Source: Stemphylium vesicarium (lineage: Eukaryota; Ascomycota; Dothideomycetes; Pleosporales; Pleosporaceae). Taken from it: a stretch of 64,000 bases of DNA. The stretch covers positions 1-64,000 of the forward strand of contig QXCR01000081.1 in assembly GCA_004380135.1 (NCBI GenBank), read 5' to 3'. The notes under the pieces are model-generated. The model was not told the origin of the DNA. It did no database searches and saw only the letters and a list, made by a program, of their open reading frames with translations. A program made the position numbers and the translations under genes. Shown in pieces: positions 34,864-46,257 of the stretch. Positions within the stretch are counted from its first letter, which is position 1. Each line of letters opens with the position of its first letter.

Positions 34864-36125
34864 GAGGTTTGTTTTGTTGGCTGTGAGGGGAGGGAGGGGA
34901 AAGAGATGAGAATAGACAGTGTGCTAATTGTTTTGGGTGTGACAGCTAGGAAGGACGAAGACCTCCATATGATAGTCCTCGATATTGGCCTTGGATTGAC
35001 TGATGTCGATGTTGGTATTCGCCAGCTTTGCGGTAGGTTTCACATCAACTCAAATATTTCCTTCTCTTCTAGCACGGCCGTCTAGTGAAACTAGCTTTTC
35101 TCTACAAAAAGGGCTACTTCCCCGGCCTGAACAAGGATAATCTAGACCTGCTGTACCTCCTAAGCGCGTTCGAACATACTCTCCAGGAAGAAAATCATAT
35201 CATGTGCCTTATGTTGGGTGACGAGGTACTGCTTCAGGGGCAGAGCTGGGGGGCGTATGAGGCGATTCAGGGCTTGTCTGATTGCGTTTCGCGTATGGTT
35301 GCGGGCGTGCAGAGGGAGACCAGGGAAGTTGGAATTGTTTTTGAGGGGGAGGTGGAGATGTGGATAAGATGATTGGGATACGAGACGGATAGATAGAGCC
35401 TGCATGTGACTATCGTTGAGCAGGGTGCGATTAGAGAGGGGCGGGGGGGGATTGGAAATGGGTGATCGATAGGTGAAAGCTGGCAGGCTGCGCATCTATA
35501 CAAGCGCTGTCTAAGTAAAAGTAAAAGTAGAGTAGACGGAATATCATCAGCCAGTAGACGAGACTCCTTTCTGTATACTCGCATGCTAGAGTGAAGTTGT
35601 GTATCTGCGAATACGTCATGAGGAAAGATCAGTCAATACGCATCTCACATGAATAGTTAATTCCCCCCTTCGCTTGAATAGAAACTCAACCTCATTCCTC
35701 TAACGAAATTTCTTCCCTCCTCATTCGTGTCCACAGTATGGCAATAATGGCGCCCGTAGCCTACCAGCCCTCGCATCATTTCTCGCACTACGGCGTCAAC
35801 CGGACGGTGATAGTACGAAAAGCTTCGGAAAAGGTGAGGAATGGAGACGCTCGAGGAGACGCAGTGTGAACCGTGGAAATTGTATGGCGACGAAGAGAGA
35901 GACAGAGAAGACGGGATGTACAAGGGAGCGAAACTGCAAATTATCAGTCTCGTACGCCTTCCAATTGCTCAAACAGGCTCGCAAGCTACGTTGTCGAACC
36001 AATTCATGTTCCATATTCCCTGTTGAAGTATATATGTGCGCCTAGGTATCTCCATCAATCCAACCTCATTTAGATCAGAATCACCAGCCTCTTCATGCAA
36101 CCCCTCCCCCTCCATATGCTTCAGC
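34864..36125. other. Intergenic, 1.26 kb
   Basis: Open stretches on the plus strand at 34864-35085 and 35100-35372 lack an ATG and family resemblance. They could be further pieces of the decayed gene at 34.6 kb. Nothing firm. Confidence 0.4.
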
Positions 36126-36867
36126 CTACTCCTCAGTAAACTCGGCATATTCGGCCTTGCTCATCATCTTGCCCTGTGGCTCGCCGCTCACAGTGATCTT
36201 GGCAATCCACGCATCGCCCTCAGGGTCCTTGTTCACGTTCGCGGGCGTAGTTTCCAGCGCGGAGTTGACCTCGGCAACGACACCGGAGATGGGGGTGAGG
36301 ATGTCAGAAGCGGATTTCACAGACTCGACGGCGCCGATTGCGTCGCCTTGGCTAACGTCCATTTCGACCTGGGGTAGCTCGATGTAGACGACGTCGCCGA
36401 GGGCTTTGGCTGCGTACTCCGAGATGCCGAGGGTGCCTGTAGAGTTGCGCATCGCGTTAGTTTTGCTGAGTTGTCATCAATTGCGCACGTGTGGGGTTTT
36501 CGCGCGTGGATATTTAGAAGAAAGAGATGTAGGAATATCTGGGATTGCGGGGATGGCGCGTGTGTGCGGCGGGGAAATTGTGAACGTACATGTCTTGCCG
36601 TCCGCAGACATCTCAATCCACTCATGGTCCTCGGTGTACTTCTTCTCCTTGACTATACAGCCCGTCAGCCCAAATCATCCCTCGTTCGCGCGACTCCCAA
36701 TTGCGCAAAGGTGGTGCGGTGTGCGTACGTGCGGCAGATACCGAGAATAGCCGTTGCTGCTTCTGCGATACCATGGCCTGTCTCTGGCACATAAACGGCG
36801 ACGGCCTCTTCGCAGCGACAGAGGCGAAATGGCGCGCAGCGCGTGCCATGGATGTTCTGGCGGCCAT
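36126..36867 (-). CDS. gcvH: Glycine cleavage system H protein, mitochondrial
   Basis: Three exons: 36867-36729, 36652-36590 and 36436-36126, 170 aa. Splices join SAA to LKEKKYTEDHEW and DGKT to CTLGISEYAAKALGDVV, all in phase. The N-terminal ~45 residues are rich in Arg, Ala and Ser (MAARTSMARAARHFASVAAK), a mitochondrial presequence. The lipoyl domain has the hallmark GAVESVKSASDI, where the Lys is lipoylated, and ends with GKMMSKAEYAEFTEE. The protein carries the aminomethyl group between the P, T and L proteins when glycine is broken down in the matrix, and also serves in lipoate transfer. It is divergent from the bS6m gene, 251 bases apart. Confidence 0.93.
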
Positions 36868-37118
36868 TTGGGGATAATTGGGAGGTATAGAATATGTGAA
36901 GCAAGGGAAATTGTGTGGGAGCAGCTTGCGTGGGGAGAGCTACCTATGGGGGGGTGGTGATAGCATTGGTTGCCAAGATAAGTCCATGTGGAGCACCTCC
37001 GAAGTTGCGGAAAGGTTGGCCGCTTTCGAACACTTTTTGCGACGGGCGAAGAAGCCCCAGACGACGGCAATACCTCACCCCCCGACCAACGACGCGCGCA
37101 GCATTGACATACGCCAAT
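36868..37118. promoter_or_regulatory. Shared promoter of two mitochondrial genes
   Basis: Only 251 bases separate the start codons of gcvH (minus) and the bS6m gene (plus), so both promoters must lie in or near this stretch. No TATA box is seen. It is G-rich near 36945-36960 and has CCCCGACC/ACGCGCG patches near the bS6m start. Confidence 0.6.
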
Positions 37119-37601
37119 ATGTTGTATGAGATGATTGGAGTGGTATGGGAACAATCATCGTGAAATGGGCGTGTGGACTGACTTGTTGGTATAGGTGCGG
37201 CCCGGCCGCCTCTCTGAAGTAAAAGAGTAAATCCCCCACCTACATACCTACCACCAACGCCTGCACGCATACATACGTACATCCGAGATCGCTCCCGTCT
37301 GACTCTCTATCGCTTTAGAATCGCCAAAACCGCCGGAAAGATCGTACTCGACCAGCAAGGCGTTGTGCGCGGCGTCTCCAACTGGGGCACTTTCTTGCTC
37401 CCCAAGCCGGCCAAGAAACTGCAGTCTACACACCACTACGGCCACCACTTCATCATGCGCTTTGATGCGAGTGCGCGCGCGCAGCACGCTCTGCGGAGGA
37501 CGATGAGTTTAGACCCGCGGTTGATCAGATACAGCGTTATTAAGATGGGCACCAAGTTTGAGGAGATTAAGGATGTGCCGGGCAAGGCCAACTTCAGGTG
37601 A
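37119..37601 (+). CDS. MRP17: Mitochondrial small-subunit ribosomal protein bS6m (Mrp17)
   Basis: Three exons: 37119-37142, 37195-37226 and 37319-37601, 112 aa. The first exon codes only MLYEMIGV, the second VRPGRLSEVKE, both conserved in the bS6 family, which supports these tiny exons. Exon 3 gives GKIVLDQQGVVRGVSNWG and LLPKPAKKLQSTHHYGHHFI, then SVIKMGTKFEEIKDVPG. It binds the uS15m/bS18m region of the mitochondrial small subunit. It lacks a separate cleavable presequence, as is usual for this protein. Splice sites are GTATGG...ATAG and GTAAAT...TTTAG. Confidence 0.92.
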
Positions 37602-38174
37602 TGGGATTGCATGCGATGGCATGAGACACGGTGGTGCTGTATCATAACTGTGTGTATGGGTCTATATCAAACGGGAGAAGAGAAGGCTGCATTGTAAATG
37701 GCGTTTTGGGATACCTTTACGAGGAGCGGAGAACGGTTGTTTTTGCCGTGGTTGTATGCTTCATTGTAAGCTTAGGAAAATAACGACAATCGTCGAGATG
37801 ATTCACGAATCATTATCTACGAATCCTTTGTTCCCCATGTCGCATCTTCCCTTCGGCGCTTGATGCGAACGAAGAGCGAGTAAGCGGTCAATGTCGCTAT
37901 CTAGCACATGAAACTGTACCGATTGCTGTCAGCGCTCTATGCACAGATACAATGGAACTATGACTACCGCCGTGTTGTGAGAGAAACAGTGACGGCGTGG
38001 TTTGGGAAGTAAGAGAGGGGCTGACAAATGTGAGAGTAGGCTGGTGTCGGAGATGAGCGGAACGCTCAATAGTACCTTCTTGTATCACCAACTCCGCTCA
38101 TCACAACGCCATCACCTCGATCGACTCAGTTTACGGTGCCATGCACTAAAAACTGGGTGCCAACAAAACCTCAT
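37602..38174. other. Intergenic, 0.57 kb
   Basis: bS6m 3' end and upstream region of the Zn2Cys6 factor. The factor's frame extends upstream of its ATG by 13 codons without another ATG. Confidence 0.5.
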
Positions 38175-39989
38175 ATGTCGACCCCAAAACAGCACGGAAG
38201 AAACCGTGGATGCTGGACGTGCAAACTCCGTCGCAAAAGGTGCGACGATGCGCGTCCGGTGTGTGGTGATTGCACCAGCTTAAAGATAACGTGCCATTAT
38301 GGACCAAGACCGATATGGTTGACGAATGATGAGCAGCAACGGAAAAAGGCCGCATCGCTAAAAGAGGAAATTAGGCGCAATGCTGCATACCGTAGAGAGA
38401 AGACCAACGGGTCCAGTAATGCTGCTCAACAGTTCGATGTTATCTCGGACATCCTAGTAAGCAACGCATCTTCAACTGAGAGTGCGACACCCATCACATC
38501 CCATGGCCTGGAACCAGCCACATCAGTCACTTCGACGAGTCCAGATCCGCTAGAACAGCAGGCTTTCTTTTTCTCTTCAATGGGATTCAACGAGCACCAC
38601 CAAATGCCATCCACGGGACCAATTGGATCGTCTACGGTAGAAGCAAACTTCATCGGGAAATACCTTGGGTTTGTCTTCCCGGCGATATTTCCCTTCTATC
38701 GCCCTACGCTCTTCGAAACTGGATCCAGCTGGCTTCTCCACCTGCTGTGGAAGCGACAACCCGCTCGACATGCTGCCGTTGGCCTCTCATGTTACATCTT
38801 CACACAGGCGCTTACCGATGTTCGAGCCGAAGGTGACAACACTGGAGACTTTGCTGACTGTCGAGCCGCCAGATGGGAAGAGGTCGATGCGTATACTCAA
38901 AGATGCTTCCAAAGTCTCCGCAAGGAACTGTCCACTCTGAACGAACCCACGAAACTCGCGAATATGGACAGGGTGGAACTCTTTGAGTGCCTGATCCAGG
39001 TCTTGATCTTGGAGATGTGCATAGGGAAACTCAATCCGTTGAGATATCACCTGAATATTGCACTTGGTCTCTTCAACGACATCACGAACGCAAGCTCTCA
39101 CTGCCCAAACGAGAGCCCGCAGCTGAAACTAGCGGACGTACTTCTCAACATCGAACAACCGTTATGGACCAGTCCGAATAGTGGCAGTCGGATCTGGTCT
39201 CCGACCCAAACTGGTTTTCGCTTCTGCGCTGCATATCTTGCATTTGTCGACGTGATAGCAAGTACTGCTCTCCAAACATCACCCAAGCTGCTTAGCTATC
39301 ATGACACAATATTGGCTCGGACGGACGATGGTATCTACAACGTGACTGAAGTCGAAGTTCAACTCTCGGGTATCATTGGAGTGAGAAACTGGGTCATAAG
39401 ATCAATGACTGCAACATCTGTCCTGGATGCGTGGAAGCAATCATTAATCAAGGACCATAGTCTTTCTGCCATGGAGCTGAACGATCGCGCTTCGTATATC
39501 ACCTCAGAGCTAAAAGCCAACATTTTCAAGCTTGAAGATGAGCTTTACAAGACCCCCGCGACACCCGCTAGTCTTCGCACGCCATTCGACTCAAGTTCAA
39601 ACCCTGCCGCGTCCTCTACTTCATCACTCGTCTGGGCACACGCTGCGCATCTATATCTGATGGTTGTAGTCTCGGGTTGGCAAGTTTCGAACTCCGATAT
39701 TAGAGTTACTGTGTCTCGGATCATCGCACTGCTTCACACGATACCGTCTTACCAATTCCGAGCTCTTACCTGGCCTATATGTGTCACCGGCTGCCTGGCG
39801 CTAGGAAATGAAGAGGATGCGTTTCGGGCCACGTTCCAGAAGTTAAACAAGGCCGAGACAGCTGGGGCGCTAGACGATGCAAGGCAGATCATGGAGGAAG
39901 TTTGGCGAAGAAGGGAGACTCTAGACGCGAAGACATGGGATCTTGCAGCTTGCTTTGCGGTTTTGGGGGAGCCGATCATGCTCGTGTGA
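38175..39989 (+). CDS. Zn2Cys6 transcription factor
   Basis: 604 aa, one exon, starting MSTPKQHGRNRGCWTC. The binuclear zinc cluster is residues 13-40: CWTCKLRRKRC, RPVCGDC, LKITC, with spacing Cx2Cx6Cx6Cx2Cx6C, which binds CGG-type DNA sites in Gal4-like proteins. Residues 60-150 are Ser/Thr-rich. From about 165 (NFIGKYLGFVFPAIFPFYRP) to the end is an all-helical regulatory region of the fungal-specific transcription factor 2 type. The last helices (EEDAFRATFQKLNK, DARQIMEEVWRRRE) are typical. The target genes are unknown. It converges on the NmrA-like gene with only 123 bases between stops. Confidence 0.9.
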   Translation: MSTPKQHGRNRGCWTCKLRRKRCDDARPVCGDCTSLKITCHYGPRPIWLTNDEQQRKKAASLKEEIRRNAAYRREKTNGSSNAAQQFDVISDILVSNASSTESATPITSHGLEPATSVTSTSPDPLEQQAFFFSSMGFNEHHQMPSTGPIGSSTVEANFIGKYLGFVFPAIFPFYRPTLFETGSSWLLHLLWKRQPARHAAVGLSCYIFTQALTDVRAEGDNTGDFADCRAARWEEVDAYTQRCFQSLRKELSTLNEPTKLANMDRVELFECLIQVLILEMCIGKLNPLRYHLNIALGLFNDITNASSHCPNESPQLKLADVLLNIEQPLWTSPNSGSRIWSPTQTGFRFCAAYLAFVDVIASTALQTSPKLLSYHDTILARTDDGIYNVTEVEVQLSGIIGVRNWVIRSMTATSVLDAWKQSLIKDHSLSAMELNDRASYITSELKANIFKLEDELYKTPATPASLRTPFDSSSNPAASSTSSLVWAHAAHLYLMVVVSGWQVSNSDIRVTVSRIIALLHTIPSYQFRALTWPICVTGCLALGNEEDAFRATFQKLNKAETAGALDDARQIMEEVWRRRETLDAKTWDLAACFAVLGEPIMLV

Positions 39990-40112
39990 GGGCCATGGCA
40001 ATAGAGGAAAGACTTTCCATTTTGAAAACTGCCACGTTTACCGAGGACAAACCCCACACCGTCCATATGGTCGCACCGCACTCCCGAGAGACTATTTCCA
40101 ACCGCTTGCCGC

Positions 40113-41223
40113 CTATTTTCCCTTCCACGCGTCAACGATTTCCTTCACGCTTGTCGTCTTAATCTCCGGGAACCGCTCGTTGAGAGAATTCTCGGCCTGG
40201 ACGCGCATATCTCCCGTGACGACCCAAATCCCGAATCTAGACAACAAACCCGCAAGATGCGGCTTGGGGAAGAAACTGTACATTTGTACATGAGAAGGCA
40301 GCTCCGTGATTTCAGCACGCTGAAGCTTCTCCATGGGATCGAAGGTAACATCGAACTTATCTCCTGTTTGGGATCAGCACAAAAGCTCACTATCAATAGC
40401 AACAGTGCTAAGCTTACCAGTAGCTTCCTCGGCCGCTCGAAGCAGCTGGTTGAAAGTTGTCATCTCACTATAGCACGACAGCGCCTCATCCCACTTCTTC
40501 AACCCCACAACCGCAACAACAAACTTGCCCAGATCCTTCGTGTACGTCACCGACATGATTTCGTCACCGGTAGAGCCTGGGATAGCGGCTTTCCGGCTCG
40601 CTATATCGAGTCCGAAATTAAGCGGCGTGAGATACGTGTCGACATGCGGTATGCCGTAATAGTCGAGGAAGAGACCATTGTGGAAGCGCGTCCATTCAAG
40701 CCCCGTTTTGCGAAGAGCTTCGACGCTCTGCTCACGGAAGGCATGGAAGGGAAGGCGAATGGATCTGGTGGCCGGTTACGTTAGTGATGAGCTGAGAGGT
40801 CGAGAGAAGAGTGTTTCGCGGGCAACGTACTCGTCCTCAGGCGTCGCAGTACCCCAACTGCTGGCCACAAAGCGCTTCGTACACGCCGCTTTATCAGCAG
40901 CTACGATCATATTTTGCTCTGCTTCCGCGGATACCGGGTCTAGCATCGTGATCGTGGAGATGACCGTGTGCACGTTGTTCTTCTCCAGCGTGTCTTTCAG
41001 TTGCTCTACATCCGTGTAGTCGACTGCGAACATTGGGGCCGAACCGACTTTCTCGGGCACCTAGTTGTCAATCAGTATGGGGCTGGCGGGAATGGCAGAT
41101 GTGGAAGTGAAGACGCACTTTTCGCGCCATGACGATGACCTTGTGTGTGCCATCTGCGACGAAGGCGTCGACGAGCGTCTTGCCGACGTTTCCGGTTCCG
41201 CCGACGATTGCTACGGTGACCAT
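40113..41223 (-). CDS. NmrA-like NAD(P)-binding protein
   Basis: Four exons: 41223-41119, 41060-40831, 40764-40418 and 40363-40113, 310 aa, all in phase (donors GTGCGT, GTACGT, GTAAGC). The Rossmann start MVTVAIVGGTGNVGKTLVDA has the GxxGxxG dinucleotide loop. HTVISTITMLDP, KRFVASSWGTATPED and the later GLEWTRFHNGLFLDYY are in the positions seen in NmrA/isoflavone-reductase-like proteins. The family includes the nitrogen regulator NmrA, redox-sensing regulators and secondary-metabolism reductases. No active-site Tyr/Lys pair is obvious, so a sensor or a reductase are both open. It faces the Zn2Cys6 factor tail to tail. Confidence 0.88.
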
Positions 41224-42273
41224 TATTTCTGGTGGATGGTAGGATGTTTGGAAAGGTATATAGATTGATAGATTGATTTCTGGTTGAGATGTAAATTCTG
41301 TGATGCTTTCCCACACTGTGGAATTCCCGCCTTCTTATACATGTTCACGTCTCCTTTCGGCTCAACTTTTCGACCGCTCGGAAGTAGTTTGTAAGCTGTT
41401 TATGCTGTTAACTCTCTCCTTCGCCTTGATGATGCGTTGGTTCAGGCTGATAGTAGCCAGATTGAGACATGCGCTCGGTACCTATCTCGGAAAAGCGTGT
41501 CCTGAGTCTGCGGTAGCCTGCACGCTCATGCTGAGGCTATTCCGGACTGGGACAGATGCATCAGTAGGAACGGTTTGTGACGCATGTAACCGAGTCATTT
41601 CTCTGCAGGATGAGGCACAGACGTGACGCTAATCCCTCTTTATGGGGGCGCGCGCGAAGTGGCGGCTTACCACCTAGGTACCTGCATGATGGATTTCAAA
41701 GCTTTCTGGGATATGTCGCTAGTACTATAGTATGCATGCGCAGTACGCTGAGTATCTCCTAGCACGTATGAGACGTCTGCGACCGACGCCCTTACTGAGC
41801 AATGTAGTTGTCACTTACATGGCTGGATTGGTGATGTCTTTGCACGCACAGAACCAAGGTCCGTTGTGTGTGCTCATTCTGGGATCAGTTCGAGCTAGAA
41901 TTGGCGCAGTAGTCGTAATGTGCAGCGAGGAATATGGGGTGCTGAGACTACGTAGATGTGAGTATGGCTCTCTAGCGGACGATTTTCGGTCAGTGTTGCC
42001 ATGATGCGAAATACCAAGAAGACACAAATGATGGTTTGTAGTCGGAGGCGTTGGTGTCTCTAGCCAATGGCGCTAACCACGTGCGGTCACGTTGTAGACG
42101 CGTTCCTCTCGGCGAGCTTCGAACACCAATCCCGCATCCTCCTAACCGTGGGTGCTGCGCGGCTCCGGATATCTTCACCACAATTCAAAATATCGTAAAC
42201 TTCATGAAGCAGGCTTTCCACTCCATATACATGTTTCTGTTTCGTTACCCTATCTTCGTGAAGAATAAAAAAC
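41224..42273. other. Intergenic, 1.05 kb
   Basis: Upstream of the NmrA-like gene. No gene seen. A missing first exon of the copy A pseudogene could lie at its right end (ATG at 42204). Confidence 0.45.
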
Positions 42274-43776
42274 TTGGCCAAATTCTTGGACCTGCCTCGG
42301 GAACTACGCGATGGAATCTACACCCACTACGCGACGAAAGATGGCGGATACGTTTACGACGCGCTTACACGAAGATTGGGCGCGGCTGACGGCAGCCGTA
42401 TAGATTTATCACTCATGCTGGTTTGTAGCCGGGTAACATCGGAGCTGGGGCCTGTGTTTTTCAGCAGCAACACCATAACCTTCAAGAGTTCCTGGCTCAG
42501 TCATGACGAAAGCGACAAGGCTGACTGTTTTGGATACTCACTGGAACGCATACATCAGCTGGCCGGTTTAAGGTTATACGATGTGCGCTATGACATTACC
42601 GACGAAATGGCACGGCGTGCTGAAGCAAAATTTCCAGAGTGCGCCGAGATGCTGCAGCTACTGCGGAAGCTAGATCACAGTATTAATAAAGTTCCGGCAC
42701 ATATCCAAATGGTACATTAATGGCAGATGTGGCATCGGCCTCCCTCAACACACCGGCGTTTTGTCGATTTCATGTTATTACAAAAGAAAGCTACGAACAA
42801 ACGGTGGTGGCTGTTTTGGAAACCCGAACCCCTGCTTAGAGAAATAGAGAACGGTAAAAAGAACGTCGTATCGCAGCTCGCGGAGCTTCCGGATCCATGG
42901 ATTATACCTCAAAGGAGGGATCTTGAGGCGTTGGAGCAATTGGGTCAGGGCCTCGGCTCGTTCTCGTATGAGCCGATGCGAACACCGATCCATATTAAGC
43001 GGTACACATCGGCTGCTGCGCTCGCAATACAATTTCTCTACAGTGTGAATTGCGAACTAATTCCGCACATGCGCCACATCATCCTGGATGAAGACAACGC
43101 CAGCGTCGCATACCCTGAATGCCACGCGCTTGGCCTTGTCTCCATTGTACAACAGAACGAAAAACATACTATCGGCCGGAGGGTCGATATCTGGGGTAAC
43201 GCCTTTACCAGCACAAACGGCGCCCTGCGTATTCAAGATCTAGCACAGCAAAGGCACAGCCAGAATGATTTTGATTGGAACCGCAGGATGTCGCGAGTGA
43301 AGGTTTCCGGAGCATTTATCGCCTGGTTCGAAGAAGCCGTTGCACTTGCTGCAGCTGGTATGCCACCGGATCGCTTCCCATTGACTTTCCATTGCGCTGG
43401 CGGTGGGAAACGCGGTGTCGTTGAGATTGCGCGTGGAATACTGGAAAAAGTGATCGAGGATGCGAAATGGCAAAGAGCGCTTGAACATCGGAGTGTGTTC
43501 CCGTCTCCCGGGCTTCCGTTCAGGATGCCGAGCTGCTATTGTTTCTTCTCATAGATGTTCCCGCATGTTGTCAGGCAAATACAAAACGGTCAAAGGTTTG
43601 TTCGCTTCGATACCGGGGATCTGAAGATCTCAGATGAACCACTCCAGCTGGATAACGATATCAGACCTGCAAAAATTGGACCCCCTTGGTGGACTACGAT
43701 GGTGTCGCAGAAGTTTGAGCCTGTGGCGTCGCATCCGATGTGGGCACAAATTCTGTGGCGATATATTACGAGTTGA
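42274..43776 (+). pseudogene. PECHA-family copy A (LPRELR-type), two in-frame stops
   Basis: A single reading frame of 501 codons is broken only by TAA at 42718 and TAG at 43552; no ATG is present at its start (the frame opens after a TGA at 42259). The order of blocks equals that of copy B: LDLPRELRDGIYTHYATKDG and YVYDALTRRLG at the start; TSAAALAIQFL and MRHIILDEDNASVAYPECHA in the middle; IGRRVDIWG; IAWFEEAVALAAAGMPPDRF then LTF; and a C-terminal RFVRFDTGDL. The LP-ELR-IY start is typical of very large fungal F-box-like families, but the later blocks do not match a domain I know. Function unknown. An acceptor-like TTTCTTCTCATAG sits at the second stop, so an intron there cannot be ruled out. 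Confidence 0.6.
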
Positions 43777-44298
43777 AAGAGGGTTCAGCCGCGGCGCTTG
43801 TCTTGGGATTTTTGGGATGATGTCAATTTCGATGACGTTTCCGATAGCATTTTCGATTCCCATTCCGACTGACGATTACATTCATAATTCACTGCTACCT
43901 CTAGGGCATTCCAGGTTTCTACATATAAGGCGTCTTCGATTTAGCTTTCTACTTCTTCTATATAGTTGGGAATATTCTTCGCTGGTACACTACTCTCATG
44001 ACCGCCAATGCGGTCGCAGGCATCAGTAACACGATTTCAAGATGAAATAGTACAGCGTTATGAGCATCACAGATCCTGAAATTACAACAAGTACCATGGC
44101 TCCATGGCCTTTTATTGTCACACCATCATTCGGTGAAGCCCTCGCCCGCTCCATGGCATGAGCTTACTGATATTCTCGGCGCCGATATTTGAGCTGCTTT
44201 GCAAGCACGGCCGTCGATATCGAATCGGATCTGCCAGCCCAGTGGGGTAGATGGTATCACGTGAGCGGGGCTACTTACTATCCATGCGTACTTAGTTA
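43777..44298. other. Intergenic between copy A and the transposon
   Basis: 0.5 kb, no gene seen. Confidence 0.5.
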
Positions 44299-46083
44299 AC
44301 GTGTTCCACCGGTCATCCGGCCAACCCTCCAAACCTAACATGATACTCTACACAACAACGACCATGACACCACTACAACACCCTCTATCGCTCTAAAAAG
44401 AAGGCAGAATCTCTCTTGCATCTTATTTATTTCGAAATAATCGAATTAGGAGCCAGCGTTAAGCTGCAAAGCTCTTTAATATCCCTCGCTCTACTCTCTA
44501 CGACCGCCTTTAAGGTAGCCAGCCTGAAGCTATTGCTAACGCCCAGAAAAGGAAGCTATCTCTTACAGAAGAGCAGGTTCTCGATCATTGGATCCTAGAA
44601 CTTGATTGACGAGGCTTCCCACCCCAGGCCATCGACGTACGACGTATGGCGGACGCTCTACTCGCTGGCCGCGGCCAAGATCCACCTCCTCCACCTGTAG
44701 GCAAGAACTGGGTGTCGCGCTTTGTCAACAGCCAGTCTGGGCTACAGACAAAGTGGAACAGGAAGCTCCATAGCGAGCGCGCTCGCTGTGAGGATCCTGT
44801 CGCAATTGCAGCGTGGTTCAAGCTCGTAGAGGAGACGCGCCAGGCCTATGGGATACTAGACACTGACACATACAACTTTGATAAGACTGGCTTCATGATG
44901 GGCATCGCAGCGACGTCTAAAGTAGTTACTAGCTCTGACACAGTAGGTCGAGCAGTCACTGTACAGCCAGGTAACAGAGACTGGGTCACGACTATCGAGT
45001 GTATTAACGCGTCTGGCTGGTGTCTTCCGCAGTTCATGATCCTGTCTGGTAAGCTGGTTCCACCACCTCCCGTCAGACTGGGTAGTCGCTGTATCAGACA
45101 ACGGCTGGACGACAGATGAGCTCGGCGTCGAGTGAGTAAAGCACTTCAACAGGCATACAACGCCTCGTACGCGTGGAGTCTACCGGCTTCTCATCCTAGA
45201 TGGCCATAGCAGTAACGCTACGTCTGAGTTCGACCAGTACTGTACAGAGAACAAGATCATCACTCTCTGTATGCCACCTCATACCTCCCACCTCCTGCAG
45301 CCTCTTGATGTGAGCTGCTTCTCCCCACTCAAGCGAGCGTAAGGTCATGAGATCCAGGAGCTAGCTCGCCAAGGCGTCTACCATATTGACAAGGTAGCCT
45401 TCCCCACCACCTATACACAGGTCCGGCCAGCAGTATTTACAGAGCAAAACATCCAGGCTGGCTTCCAGGCAACAGGGCTTATCCCTTCCTGTCCAGACCG
45501 CGTCCTATCGTCACTCCCGGTTGTCCGTACGCCATCTCCACCAGGGACAACAGCAGACAACAACGCCACATGGACAGCAAAGACACCGCGTACAGTAGCC
45601 CAGCTTCAGCAGCAGGCTAGTCACGTACAGGACCTGCTTCGTCGCCAATCACAGAGCTCAACAAGCCAAGCTATCAGCCAGCTTGTTAAAGGTTGTCAGC
45701 TTGCGATGAATTCAGCAACTATATTCGCAGAGGAGAATAGGAAGCTTCGTACAGCCAGTCAGCGCCAGCGAGGTAGGAGAGGCCAGCGGTGTCAATATAT
45801 AGCTCGTGGAGGAGCGCTACAGGCTCAGCAAGGCCAGCAGCTCACTGCAGAGGCAGAAAGGGTAGTCGCGGAGGTTGAACAAGCTCTAGCTACTCCAGAT
45901 CGTCAGCGCGCACCACCAACGTGTACGAAGTGTCACGTTCAAAAACACACGCGGACTCAGTGCAGAGTGTAATAGACTAGCTATCCACAATATTATATAT
46001 TATTATCTTGTGTTGTTGTCGAGCTATCGTGCAGAGTGTCGCGTCAGGTTTGGTGGGGTGGCCGGATGACCGGTGGAACACGT
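44299..46083 (+). mobile_element. Pogo/Fot1-like DNA transposon with intact ends
   Basis: 1,785 bases bounded by a TA dinucleotide on both sides (44297-44298 and 46084-46085), the expected target duplication for Tc1/mariner elements. The terminal inverted repeats are identical for 25 bases, starting ACGTGTTCCACCGGTCATCC on the left and reading the same inward from 46083, and stay similar to about 38 bases. It contains one degraded transposase gene (next entry). It separates family copies A and B. Confidence 0.85.
44440..45972 (+). pseudogene. Broken pogo/Fot1-type transposase
   Basis: The conceptual product starts with a helix-turn-helix region (AAKLFNIPRSTLYDRL) that is cut by TAA and TGA stops before 44640. 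The open part 44646-45119 has the CENP-B-type DNA-binding half (GKNWVSRFVNSQSGLQTKWN) and the first catalytic Asp (YNFDKTGFMMG). Near 45050 a frameshift moves the rest to another frame, where the second Asp (VAVSDNGWTTDE) and third Asp (LLILDGHSSN, then CMPPHTSHLLQPLDVSCFSP) are found, with a TGA at about 45161 (an expected Trp) and a TAA at about 45340. The tail ends with a Cys/His knuckle (CTKCHVQKHTRTQC). At least five stops and one frameshift: not functional, but ends suitable for mobilisation by a relative. Confidence 0.85.
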
Positions 46084-46257
46084 TATAAGGAATCTATCGT
46101 GACCTGTCCACGGCTTCTCATAACGATACAACAAGCCTATGCTCACTTCTCTTCTCTTCATTCGCACCTGGTGACGTCATTTGATATCTATTGATTGCCT
46201 CCAAACGTCCTCAATCTCAGTTTCCAGATTGCTCAATACTCATTGAAACTTGAAGCT

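Noticed and set aside
34864..35372. Coding continuation of the small membrane gene
   Set aside because: Frames lack ATG, convincing splice sites and any family resemblance, so they were left as intergenic.
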